From: Desulfobacula toluolica Tol2
GTDB taxonomy: Bacteria; Desulfobacterota; Desulfobacteria; Desulfobacterales; Desulfobacteraceae
Assembly (NCBI RefSeq): GCF_000307105.1
Contig: NC_018645.1
Coordinates: 4,102,001 to 4,166,000 of the forward strand
Length of the DNA: 64,000 nucleotides
Direction of reading: 5' to 3'
In this document: piece by piece, positions 53,994-61,582 of the stretch
How the letters are laid out: each line of letters begins with the position of its first letter
Numbering within the stretch: the stretch's first letter is position 1
Program-made: the position numbers and the translations under genes
The notes under the pieces: generated by a model
Databases searched by the model: none
What the model was told of the DNA's origin: nothing
Seen by the model: the letters and a program-made list of their open reading frames with translations, nothing else

Positions 53994-54308
53994 TTATTTA
54001 GAATCTTTTAACTGCTGGTATAAAAAATCTTTAATTCCAATGGATTCATTGCCTTTCGACAATTTTTCAGCAAGATATTGGTCCTGCATTGACGTATAGA
54101 TATCCATACTGTTGGAATCTTCGAAAAGGGCATTGCCCGGCAAAGTGTCACGCATGGATTTAATCATTGTATTTAAAAATATGGCTTCAAATCCGGTACA
54201 GGCCTCTTTTAATTCTTTTTCCTTGGCCAAAGATGCTGTTTTGTTTTTTATGGTATCAACATGTGCCTTTGAAACGTTCTGATTGATCAAATCAATGTCC
54301 ATATTCAT
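53994..54308 (-). CDS. flgJ: FlgJ N-terminal domain protein (rod-binding), lacking the peptidoglycan hydrolase domain
   Basis: 104 residues. Only the rod-binding part is present: KELKEACTGFEAIFLNTMIKSMRDTLP is the signature, followed by MDIYTSMQDQYLAEKLSKG. Many non-enterobacterial species have this short form and use a separate muramidase. AAAGGA precedes the ATG. It acts in the periplasm as a cap for rod assembly. 15 bases after the flgI stop; last gene of the flgF operon. Confidence 0.92.
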   Translation of the reverse strand: MNMDIDLINQNVSKAHVDTIKNKTASLAKEKELKEACTGFEAIFLNTMIKSMRDTLPGNALFEDSNSMDIYTSMQDQYLAEKLSKGNESIGIKDFLYQQLKDSK

Positions 54309-54323
54309 AATTATTTCCTTTGT

Positions 54324-55385
54324 TTATATAATCACAATCTCAGCCTGAAGGGCTCCTGCAGCTTTAATACTCTGCAGTATGCTGATCAAATCCCGGGGTT
54401 TAACGCCAAGGGAATTGAGCCCCCGGACAAGTTCACCAATGGTTGAGGTGCCTGGCAGATTCATGACACTTTCTTTTTTTTCATTTTCAGGGTCTTCATT
54501 AATAGTTACGGAAAGGTCTCCATGAGCAATGGCAACACTGGAAATGGTGACGTCACTGCCTATCACAACCGTGCCCGTTTTTTCATTGATGATAACTTTG
54601 GCAATGGTGTCCGGAATTACCGAAAGGGTTTCAATGTCTGCAATAAATTCCGCCACGTTTTTTTGCCACATGGTATCAGGGACTCTCAGGCTCAATGCAC
54701 TGGCATCAATAGTTTTGGCTACGCCTTCACCAATGGAGGCATTGATAGTGTCGGTCATTCGCTTTGCCGTTGTGAAATCCGGACGGAACAATGATAGAAT
54801 CAGATTTCTTTTTCCATCCAGTTGAAAGGGAATTTCCCTTTCAACAGATGCCCCATTGACAATCCGGGCCACCTGGAGATGACTGTCCCGGTCACCGGCA
54901 CCACTAGGCATGGCAAGAGTCAGGGCTCCCTGAGCCAGGGCATAAACCCGGCCATCCACCCCTTTTAAGGGAGTGACCAGCAATGTCCCGCCTTTAAGAC
55001 TTTTGGCATCTCCCAGGGATGATGCAGCCACATCAATTTTATCTCCGATCCTTGCAAAAGGCGGAATGTTTGCCGTTACCATAACCGCTGCAACATTTTT
55101 TACCTTCAACCCGTTCTTATCAACAAAAATATTCATTTTTTCCATCATGTTGGCAAGGGCCTGTTTGGTAAAACTCACCCCGTCCTTATCACCAGTACCG
55201 TTCAAACCGACAACCAGCCCGTAACCCGTGAGTTGATTGGATCGAATCCCTTTAATGGCGGCAAGGTCTTTAATCCTTGCCCCATGGGTATTTGAAACAA
55301 AAACCATCCCTATAAAACACCAGATAGAACACCAAACAGAACATCTGATAAAACTCTTACTCTTTTTCATAATAGAATTGAACAT
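54324..55385 (-). CDS. flgI: Flagellar P-ring protein FlgI
   Basis: 353 residues. An N-terminal signal peptide with Cys/Trp-rich hydrophobic core (about 12-35) ends near NTHGARIKDLA. The mature part starts with the family signature IKGIRSNQLTGYGLVVGLNGTGD and ends with SLGVKPRDLISILQSIKAAGALQAEIVII. It forms the periplasmic P ring around the rod, showing a Gram-negative cell. AAGGAAA precedes the ATG at 55385. Confidence 0.96.
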   Translation of the reverse strand: MFNSIMKKSKSFIRCSVWCSIWCFIGMVFVSNTHGARIKDLAAIKGIRSNQLTGYGLVVGLNGTGDKDGVSFTKQALANMMEKMNIFVDKNGLKVKNVAAVMVTANIPPFARIGDKIDVAASSLGDAKSLKGGTLLVTPLKGVDGRVYALAQGALTLAMPSGAGDRDSHLQVARIVNGASVEREIPFQLDGKRNLILSLFRPDFTTAKRMTDTINASIGEGVAKTIDASALSLRVPDTMWQKNVAEFIADIETLSVIPDTIAKVIINEKTGTVVIGSDVTISSVAIAHGDLSVTINEDPENEKKESVMNLPGTSTIGELVRGLNSLGVKPRDLISILQSIKAAGALQAEIVII

Positions 55386-55400
55386 TAGAAGTTTTCCTTT

Positions 55401-56123
55401 TTACCAGGGCCATACATTGTCAATGATTCGGGTCCCCCAACCAGGCTTTTGCTTGTCAGAAAGAACGCCGCTGCCATAATACTCGATTCTTGAATCGGCA
55501 AGATTAGTGGATTTTACCCGGTTACCGGCAGAAATATCCAGAGGCCGAATAATCCCGGACACTGTAATATACTGAACTTCATTATTCACTTTTATTGCCT
55601 TTCTGCCAAAAAGGCTTAAGTTTCCGTTTGGCAACACTTCCGTGATACGGGCGGCAATGGATGCTGTCACCTGTCCTGAGCGATCGCTTGTAGCCTCTCC
55701 TGCAAAACTATTTGAAAAATCCGTACCAATCAGCGAAGTGTCACCTAAAGCTGCTCCGAAATCAGTTGTTTTACCCATAAGATTAATCTTTGGAACACCT
55801 ATATCCATTCCTGATTTCCTGGAAGTTTCCGTATTCACATCCATGCTGGAAGTTGAATTTTCAATGATATCCACAATCACGGTATCGCCGATATAGCCCG
55901 CCTTTGAATCTTCAAACATGGAACCGCTTTTATCCATCCATAAAGACCCTTCCGAAGACCTCGCTGCAACAAATTCAGGCTGAAGAACTGGTTCGGTTGC
56001 AACGCCTTGAGGAATGACAAGTCCGGAAGTATCTTTTTGGGAACTTGAAATACAGCCGGAAAAAACAATAACAACAAAAAATAAAACCGATCCTATGATA
56101 TAAATCCCACTTTTTTTATTCAT
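55401..56123 (-). CDS. flgH: Flagellar L-ring lipoprotein FlgH
   Basis: 240 residues. The signal peptide ends in a lipobox (FSGC, Cys 24), so it is anchored in the outer membrane. The mature part has SLWMDKSGSMFEDSKAGYIGDTVIVDI, an FlgH hallmark (here cited in one short block of the family pattern S-L-(W/Y)-x-D...A-x-x-(I/V)-GD), then NGNLSLFGRKAIKVNNEVQ and VSGIIRPLDIS, and ends with DKQKPGWGTRIIDNVWPW. Length is normal. It starts 3 bases after the flgA stop. Confidence 0.95.
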   Translation of the reverse strand: MNKKSGIYIIGSVLFFVVIVFSGCISSSQKDTSGLVIPQGVATEPVLQPEFVAARSSEGSLWMDKSGSMFEDSKAGYIGDTVIVDIIENSTSSMDVNTETSRKSGMDIGVPKINLMGKTTDFGAALGDTSLIGTDFSNSFAGEATSDRSGQVTASIAARITEVLPNGNLSLFGRKAIKVNNEVQYITVSGIIRPLDISAGNRVKSTNLADSRIEYYGSGVLSDKQKPGWGTRIIDNVWPW

Positions 56124-56126
56124 TTT

Positions 56127-57140
56127 TTAATACGCGACCTCCACTCTTGATTTTCCTTTTACAATTCCCCGGACAAGCTTGCCTGAACTAAGGCTTTCAA
56201 CCTTTATCAGTTCATTTTCAAACCCGTCTTCTTTGGATATGCCGGATGTAATAATTTCAAGGTTGTTATTCCTGGCCACCAGGGTAATGATGTCGCCTTT
56301 TTGGATTAAAGGAGGATCGGCAAAAAAATTTGTTTTTAAAATATCGCCTTTCCTCACACTATAATTTAAAATCTTATGGCTTATTTCTTCAAATGTCTTG
56401 ATACCGGTCCGGCCAATCTCAAAAACATTTTCTTTTTTTAGGCATACCGTCTCTTTGGAGATAGTCTCCCCTTTTGCATAGGATCTTGTTGTATGAAGAA
56501 CATTGTCATATAACGCCACCAAGCCTGAAACACTAAGCCGGTCTTCTTTGTTCCCATCAATGACCACATCCAGATAAAAGGACAGTTTACCATGTTTATC
56601 CAGCATATCATCTGAGTCCGGACAAAACTGAAGTTTTCCCTGCGGGTATGTTTCAAGCCCCCTGACGTTAAATGTTTTCAATTGATAGTCCTGGTTTTTA
56701 AAAATTTGAGACAAATACTGCTCAACAAATTGCCGGACATCCTGTTTTGAAATCACCTGGCCCAATCGTTTCACATAGATCCGCCGGGGAGAAATCATGA
56801 TAATATTGTCAGGCAGGTATCGTTGCCCCCGGATAATGGAAATTATTTTTTTTTTATCAAATGATTTTATTTGATCCGGTTTCGGAGAAGAACTCACGAC
56901 AATCTTTGCCAGAGCTTCCTTTAAAAACCCATTGGCCTGTATCTCTGATATGTCCCCCAAAAAAACCTGAGACTGTTTTACAAGATTTGTCTCTTTTATG
57001 GTTATCCGGATATCACTGTTGAGCAGATTCTCATCATTATCATTATTTGCAGAAAGGCAGACTGTCCATACAGACTGAAATGCCATGATCCCAATGATAA
57101 AAAAACAAATCAGTTTAATATTTAATTTGGCGGCACCCAT
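56127..57140 (-). CDS. flgA: P-ring chaperone FlgA, long form
   Basis: 337 residues. A signal anchor or signal peptide spans about 7-30 (IKLICFFIIGIMAFQSVW). The C-terminal 140 residues are the SAF/FlgA domain: ALYDNVLHTTRSYAKGETIS, SVRKGDILKTNFFADPPLIQKGDIITLVA and VRGIVKGKSRVEVAY, the standard ending. The N-terminal half, about 150 residues with its own domain (IRITIKETNLVKQSQVFLGDI), makes it longer than the 219-residue Salmonella protein. It acts in the periplasm to help FlgI polymerise. It lies between flgG and flgH. Confidence 0.92.
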   Translation of the reverse strand: MGAAKLNIKLICFFIIGIMAFQSVWTVCLSANNDNDENLLNSDIRITIKETNLVKQSQVFLGDISEIQANGFLKEALAKIVVSSSPKPDQIKSFDKKKIISIIRGQRYLPDNIIMISPRRIYVKRLGQVISKQDVRQFVEQYLSQIFKNQDYQLKTFNVRGLETYPQGKLQFCPDSDDMLDKHGKLSFYLDVVIDGNKEDRLSVSGLVALYDNVLHTTRSYAKGETISKETVCLKKENVFEIGRTGIKTFEEISHKILNYSVRKGDILKTNFFADPPLIQKGDIITLVARNNNLEIITSGISKEDGFENELIKVESLSSGKLVRGIVKGKSRVEVAY

Positions 57141-57149
57141 ATCCGTGAT

Positions 57150-57932
57150 CTATCGTTTCAATCCGTTGGCTGTAGTGAGCATGGCATCAGCGGTCTGAAT
57201 TGATTTTGAATTGGCCTCATAGGTTCTTTGCCCGGCAATCATGGACACCATTTCTTCAACCACACTGACATTAGAGCCTTCAAGATAATTATTGACCACT
57301 GTTCCTGCGCCATCTTCTCCCGGGGTTCTTTCTGTTGCATCCCCTGACCCCTCTGTGGGCCTGAACAAATTATTACCTGCGGCAAAAAGACCTGCCGGAT
57401 TAATAAATGTAGTGACCAGAATATTTTCCGTTCCAAGGATGGTTTCGTCTGCACCATGAAAAGACAATGTTCCGTTATCCTGAAGTGTAACCGTTATGGT
57501 ATTGTCCGGCAATGATATTTCCGGTTGCAGGCGGTCACCTGAAGGGGTGGTTAGAAACCCTTCACTGTCCAGGGTAAAATTACCGGCCCTGGTATATAAA
57601 TCTTCATCACCGTGCCGCACTTTAAAAAAACCATTGCCCTGGATTGCCATGTCCAGTTGGTTATCGGTCTGGATATAATCCCCCTGGCTGAAAAGCTTTT
57701 GCACACTGGTGGGCTTTACCCCCATACCGACCTGTATCCCGGTCGGGACCTGTCCACCACCCGGGGTGGTCTGGCCGGCAACCTGCATGGTTTTATACAT
57801 GAGATCTTCAAAATTTGCCCTGGATTTTTTAAACCCGGTAGTACTGGAGTTGGCTAGGTTGTTGGCAACAACATCTGTCTGCATCTGCTGCGCACTCATG
57901 CCGGTTGCGGCTGACCAGAGGGATCGTATCAT
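57150..57932 (-). CDS. flgG: Distal rod protein FlgG
   Basis: 260 residues, the standard length. The start IRSLWSAATGMSAQQMQTDVVANNLANSSTTGFK is the FlgG signature (in parts), followed by QSGMGVKP-like and FFKVRHGDEDLYTRAGNF. The C-terminus has LEGSNVSVVEEMVSMIAGQRTYEANSKSIQTADAML. AGGAGA precedes the ATG. It forms the distal rod through the P and L rings. 18 bases after the flgF stop. Confidence 0.96.
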   Translation of the reverse strand: MIRSLWSAATGMSAQQMQTDVVANNLANSSTTGFKKSRANFEDLMYKTMQVAGQTTPGGGQVPTGIQVGMGVKPTSVQKLFSQGDYIQTDNQLDMAIQGNGFFKVRHGDEDLYTRAGNFTLDSEGFLTTPSGDRLQPEISLPDNTITVTLQDNGTLSFHGADETILGTENILVTTFINPAGLFAAGNNLFRPTEGSGDATERTPGEDGAGTVVNNYLEGSNVSVVEEMVSMIAGQRTYEANSKSIQTADAMLTTANGLKR

Positions 57933-57950
57933 AGAATATCTCCTGTTATC

Positions 57951-58643
57951 TTATCTGAGTTTTCCAACTTCATTAATTGCTTTTGAATCAATTTCATCAA
58001 ATGTCATCATGGATTTTGTAAATGTTTCAAACATACGGTGGTAATCAATCATTCGAACCATTTCTTCGACAACCTCAACATTTGCTTTTTCAAGCGCTTT
58101 ATGCTGTACAACCGCTCCTTGTGCCTGAATCTCATCCATGGTTTCACCGGTGTAGGACAAAAAGTTCTGCCCTTCTCTTTCCAGTTTGTTCAATTCTTTA
58201 AAGGTTACTATATCAAACGTATCCACAACTTCTCCTGAAAGCAGTATCTCACCGTTCTGATTAACAGACAAATTCTGTTCCACATTTGCAGTATCAATGG
58301 CAATGGCACCGCCCTGCCCCATGACAGGATTCCCGTTTTGATCCACCAGGGTGCCGTTAATATCCAAGGAAAAATTCCCGTTCCGGGTATATTTTATGCC
58401 TTCTGATGTTTCAATTTTAAAAAAGCCCGGACCTGACAGGGCCATATCAAGAGGATTCCCGGTAGTCTGGATAGCGCCTTGTGAAAAATCTTTATTTAAT
58501 TGTGCTTTGAATTGCGCATCAAAACTGATGCTGTCCTTCTTGAACCCTGTTGTATCTGCATTGGCAAGATTGTTTGACACGGTTTCCAATTTTCTTTCCT
58601 GCCTTAATCCTCCCTGTACGGGCCGGGTCATTTCAAGAATCAT
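57951..58643 (-). CDS. flgF: Proximal rod protein FlgF
   Basis: 230 residues from the ATG at 58643, 10 bases after AGGAGA; the TTG at 58652 is too close to that site. Rod-family motifs are QERKLETVSNNLANADTTGFKK, GFFKIETSEGIKYTRNGNFSL and, at the end, NVEVVEEMVRMIDYHRMFETFTKSM. It is shorter than FlgG and has a small middle domain, as expected for FlgF. First gene of the flgF-G-A-H-I-J operon, behind a sigma54-type promoter. Confidence 0.92.
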   Translation of the reverse strand: MILEMTRPVQGGLRQERKLETVSNNLANADTTGFKKDSISFDAQFKAQLNKDFSQGAIQTTGNPLDMALSGPGFFKIETSEGIKYTRNGNFSLDINGTLVDQNGNPVMGQGGAIAIDTANVEQNLSVNQNGEILLSGEVVDTFDIVTFKELNKLEREGQNFLSYTGETMDEIQAQGAVVQHKALEKANVEVVEEMVRMIDYHRMFETFTKSMMTFDEIDSKAINEVGKLR

Positions 58644-59115
58644 TTCAAACAATTCTCCTGTAAAATATTTGTTTATAAACCCTGTTTACCAAATAAGCAG
58701 CTTGCAATATCAAAAATTGACTGCAATATAGATGCCAGTCATATTCAAAAAAATGGGCTATTCTGCACAGGCACCTTAATTCATACGGTTTTAGAGTTAA
58801 AACAATCATATTATCAATTGACCGAACATCAATTGATTTGGTTCAAAAGAATCAATCGCCAAAACTTCGACATTAAAATAGCTCGTATTTTGACATAACC
58901 AAGAAATATTTTCCTATTACCAAAACATGAAAATGATAAGTTAAAAAAAGCTCACCCCCCAGAACCCACTAATTTCCATTCAATTCAAACTAATTTTAAA
59001 TACATCTGATAGATTAAGCTTGCATAAAATCCACTTAAAAGATAAACAAAATCATTACTTTTTTAAAATTTTAGGATGTGACCAAAAGAAATATTATAAA
59101 AAGAAGGATGATACC
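58644..59115. other. Divergent intergenic region between flgF and the Com-like gene
   Basis: 472 AT-rich bases. It contains the sigma54-type promoter for flgF (58722-58737) and a TTGACA at 58890-58895 on the plus strand without a good -10, which may serve the downstream small gene. No other gene is seen; the frame running into the small gene from 59020 lacks a ribosome-binding site. Confidence 0.5.
58722..58737 (-). promoter_or_regulatory. Sigma54 (RpoN)-type promoter of the flgF-G-A-H-I-J operon
   Basis: The minus strand reads TGGCATCTATATTGCA, matching the TGGCAC-N5-TTGCW consensus with correct GG/GC spacing and a mismatch at position 6 (and C for R at 7). It is about 80 bases ahead of the flgF ATG. 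It is very similar to the element before flgN. Confidence 0.87.
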
Positions 59116-59319
59116 ATGACAGAAGAAAAATCAGATAATGATACACAAAAACCCATAATTGATTATGAAGTCACTGCAGACTTAACAGATTATTTTTGCC
59201 CTTTTTGCAATCATAAGCTTTTCAGAGGTAAAGTTACTGAATTCAATATGGTCTGTTCAAACTGCAACAAACTGGTTAGAAGCTCGAATATCCCGGCAAA
59301 AGACTCAAATCAGGAGTAA
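59116..59319 (+). CDS. Small zinc-ribbon protein, Com-like
   Basis: 67 residues from the ATG at 59116, with AAGGA 8 bases upstream. Two CxxC pairs (FCPFCNHKLFRG and MVCSNCNKLVR) flank a short strand, the layout of the Com family zinc-finger proteins first known from phage Mu, where Com controls mom translation by binding mRNA. The chromosomal members have no settled role. Flanking sequences are acidic and disordered. It is the only plus-strand gene among the flagellar genes of the last 18 kb, and could be a passenger or a small RNA-binding regulator (inference). Confidence 0.8.
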   Translation: MTEEKSDNDTQKPIIDYEVTADLTDYFCPFCNHKLFRGKVTEFNMVCSNCNKLVRSSNIPAKDSNQE

Positions 59320-59355
59320 TGATCAGTACTTTTTCATCCATGATGTTTAGAAATT

Positions 59356-59619
59356 TTATTTGGAATTCATAGAATATACAAAGGCAAGAAGCTCTGCAAC
59401 TGCAACATAGATTTCAGAAGGAATTTCTTCATCAATTTCAAGGGATGACAGCACCTCAATAAGGTCGGGATCATCTTTTACGGGAATATCATGTTGTCTG
59501 GCAAGGTCAATAATTTTCTGTGCCACCTTGCCTTTACCTTTGGCTGTAACTTTAGGCGCACTGTTGGTTGCACGATCATATTTTAAAGCAATCGCTTTTT
59601 TAGGGTAGTTTTTATCCAT
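59356..59619 (-). CDS. FlhB C-terminal-domain homologue (FlhX/YlqH-like)
   Basis: 87 residues. It matches the cytoplasmic end of FlhB: KKAIALKYDRATNSAPKVTAKGKGKVAQKI, then ARQHDIPVKDDPDLIEVLSSLEIDEEIPSEIYVAVAELLAFVY, cited in family pieces (the A-x-x-x-x-I-P-(V/I)-x-x-x-P-x-L and L-x-x-x-(E/D)-(V/I)-x-x-E-x-(Y/F) patterns). The autocleavage N-P-T-H loop and all membrane helices are missing, so it corresponds to the part left after cleavage. Stand-alone forms can partly replace the FlhB C-terminus in export switching. It follows the FliK-like gene by 6 bases, the same pairing as Bacillus ylqG-ylqH. Confidence 0.88.
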   Translation of the reverse strand: MDKNYPKKAIALKYDRATNSAPKVTAKGKGKVAQKIIDLARQHDIPVKDDPDLIEVLSSLEIDEEIPSEIYVAVAELLAFVYSMNSK

Positions 59620-59625
59620 TAAAAT

Positions 59626-60687
59626 TCAAATTACAATATTTAAAACCTTATTATCACGGGCTTTTATCAAAGTTTCAATTAAACTGCTGTGCTGGATATC
59701 TTTTTTTTCAGCAGTGATGCAGGTTATCTGATGAACCTGGTAATCAATGCTGGCAAGACGGGTTTTCAGCTCTGGAATCATTGACTCAACATATTTACAT
59801 GTGTCTTCATCCTTGAGCAGAAACCGACCGGTCATTTTTTTTTTCAGTATTGAAAAATCAGCTCTCAATGGTCCCAACCGGCTCATGTCCAACAAAAAAG
59901 AGAGCTGAATAAGCTTATCCGCATCCTTGTTATCTTTTTTGGTTTTATCTCCCGTATCAATCAAAAGCTGTCCAAAGCTGAATGCCGATTCGCTGAAAAT
60001 CGGAAACGGCAACAAAAATCGACCGGAATCTGAACTGTGGTGATTGAGTACTTGAAAATTTTCCAGGGTTTCAGAAAAAGCGGCTGCTGTTTTCAAAGCT
60101 TCAAATCTCCCGGGATCAGCACCTGACAGCTCTTTGAGAATATTTCCCTTTATATCCTGCTTTAACAGCATATCCAATTTATCTTTTATGCCTGGTGACA
60201 AGTCATTGCCAAGAAGTAGCTGGGCCACTTTTTTTTCCCATAACATACCACTTTTCTCTATTAATTTTGGCAAAAATGTCTTATCAGGCTCATCTGATTT
60301 TAATGCCATATCATATAACAGCTCTTTTACATTTTTTATTTTGATATCTGCTGGATCAGGTATGGATTCGTTGTTCGAAAAAAAACCGACAAGGGAAGAT
60401 ATCTGCCGGGTTGTCATTTTTTGAACCGGGCCAATAAGCTTTAAGATAATATCATCTTTTTGTGAAAGGACTTTCAATTGAACTTGCTCTCCGGGCTTCA
60501 TCAGCAGTGCTGTTTTTGCAACAACTTTTTGACCGTTTATCAAAAGCTGCGCATTCCCCCGAGGTAACAATTTTAATACTTTTGCGCTGATCATCTGATT
60601 TTTTTTTAAATCGGGAAGTGTGTGTTTTTTATCATCCTCATTATGGATAACCATCTGAGAAGATGAAACATGAATACAGGTGATCAT
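59626..60687 (-). CDS. FliK-like protein (hook-length-control C-terminal domain type)
   Basis: 353 residues. The N-terminal 80 residues are a beta-rich domain (LPRGNAQLLINGQKVVAKTALLMKPGEQVQLKVL). The C-terminal 110 resemble the FliK C-terminal core: FLLDMSRLGPLRADFSILKKKMTGRFLL, then ELKTRLASIDYQVHQITC. The usual L-x-P-x-x-L-G-x-(V/L) signature is present as M-S-R-L-G-P-L-R. Being paired with the FlhB-C-terminal homologue downstream supports a substrate-switching role. It is unlikely to be the main hook ruler, which is normally Pro/Gln-rich and encoded near flgD/flgE (not in this window). Confidence 0.7.
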   Translation of the reverse strand: MITCIHVSSSQMVIHNEDDKKHTLPDLKKNQMISAKVLKLLPRGNAQLLINGQKVVAKTALLMKPGEQVQLKVLSQKDDIILKLIGPVQKMTTRQISSLVGFFSNNESIPDPADIKIKNVKELLYDMALKSDEPDKTFLPKLIEKSGMLWEKKVAQLLLGNDLSPGIKDKLDMLLKQDIKGNILKELSGADPGRFEALKTAAAFSETLENFQVLNHHSSDSGRFLLPFPIFSESAFSFGQLLIDTGDKTKKDNKDADKLIQLSFLLDMSRLGPLRADFSILKKKMTGRFLLKDEDTCKYVESMIPELKTRLASIDYQVHQITCITAEKKDIQHSSLIETLIKARDNKVLNIVI

Positions 60688-61268
60688 CTACTGTTCTTTT
60701 CCATTTCAATAAATTTTTTTTTAAGTTCAATCACCAGTTGAACTTCCCCTTTGGGAATGGATAGCTGCTGGGCAATGCTGTCGATATCAAATTGTTGATT
60801 ATACATTTCGATAATACGATGCTGATGATCAATCGTTGCGTTTGAAGAGGTATTGAAATTTATGGTGTTGGGCAACGGACTTGATGGCTTGAATGCGGGA
60901 ATATTTTTTTCCATTTTTTTTTGCAATGCATCTGCCCTGGATAAAGAACGGTTAATACTGATTACCCTTGCATCCAATGCATTGTTCAACTCTTTTACCA
61001 ATCGCTTTTTTTCTTTTATCTGCTGATCAAAACTGATGGCGGCTTTTCTGGATTCTTCGACCAAAGGTTCCAGCATTTCAATAATATCCGCAGCAGATCC
61101 AAAAGCAATTTTTGCACCTTCTTGCCCGTCATCTTGGTGGCTGGTATCTGGTCCTGCCAAATTCAATCTATTGATCTTTTTTACAAAAACAAATAAAAAA
61201 ATCGCTAAAAAAAAATTAACAAAAAAAAGAATCGTGATCCAAAATTCAATTGAGAATAATTCCATCAT
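60684..61268 (-). CDS. Membrane-anchored coiled-coil protein with HTH-like C-terminus (DUF2802/DUF6115-like)
   Basis: 194 residues. One membrane helix at about 8-29 (FWITILFFVNFFLAIFLFVFV), then a linker, a coiled coil at about 65-120 (EESRKAAISFDQQIKEKKRLV), a Pro-rich linker, and a C-terminal helix-turn-helix-like unit near 155-185 (IIEMYNQQFDIDSIAQQL, PKGEVQLVIELKKKF). This layout is found in many flagellar operons downstream of fliA, under DUF2802-type names; the role is unknown. It overlaps both neighbours by 4 bases (ATGA). Confidence 0.7.
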   Translation of the reverse strand: MMELFSIEFWITILFFVNFFLAIFLFVFVKKINRLNLAGPDTSHQDDGQEGAKIAFGSAADIIEMLEPLVEESRKAAISFDQQIKEKKRLVKELNNALDARVISINRSLSRADALQKKMEKNIPAFKPSSPLPNTINFNTSSNATIDHQHRIIEMYNQQFDIDSIAQQLSIPKGEVQLVIELKKKFIEMEKNSR

Positions 61269-61567
61269 ACAGTTGTATCCAGTAACCGTCCTGTTGCGTC
61301 AGGGTCGTGATCCATTTCCAATTGTCTTTTTTTCTTTTTAGCTTGTTTTAACTTCTGTTTTTTTTTCAAGGCATCTTTCTCTTTTTTGGCCTTTAGTTTT
61401 TCAGACGCATCAAATTCCTGTACTGTTGTATTTTTCAACCTTATATTGGTTGCCTGCTGAGCAGCAGCCTGCTCCGGGGAAGGTTTGTGCGTGTGGGCCT
61501 GATTTGCCAGTTCCTGAGCACTCCCGGATTGTTGAATAACAAGATTATGCCCGGGTACGGTTGTCAT
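61265..61567 (-). CDS. Small charged protein of unknown function in the fliA operon
   Basis: 100 residues. The N-terminal 45 are Gln/Ala-rich (SAQELANQAHTHKPSPEQAAAQQA), and residues about 50-85 are an extremely Lys-rich helix with the run KKKQKLKQAKKKKRQLE. There is no membrane segment. Similar small proteins sit between the fliA-linked genes of deltaproteobacteria, but I cannot name a function. Overlap with the next gene by 4 bases shows that it is translated in the operon. Confidence 0.65.
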   Translation of the reverse strand: MTTVPGHNLVIQQSGSAQELANQAHTHKPSPEQAAAQQATNIRLKNTTVQEFDASEKLKAKKEKDALKKKQKLKQAKKKKRQLEMDHDPDATGRLLDTTV

Positions 61568-61582
61568 TTCAACCCCCTTTTT

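Noticed and set aside
53810-54001. 63-residue plus-strand open frame between flgN and flgJ
   Set aside because: No start signal; the more protein-like reading in this interval is in another frame without a start codon, so only a remnant is noted.
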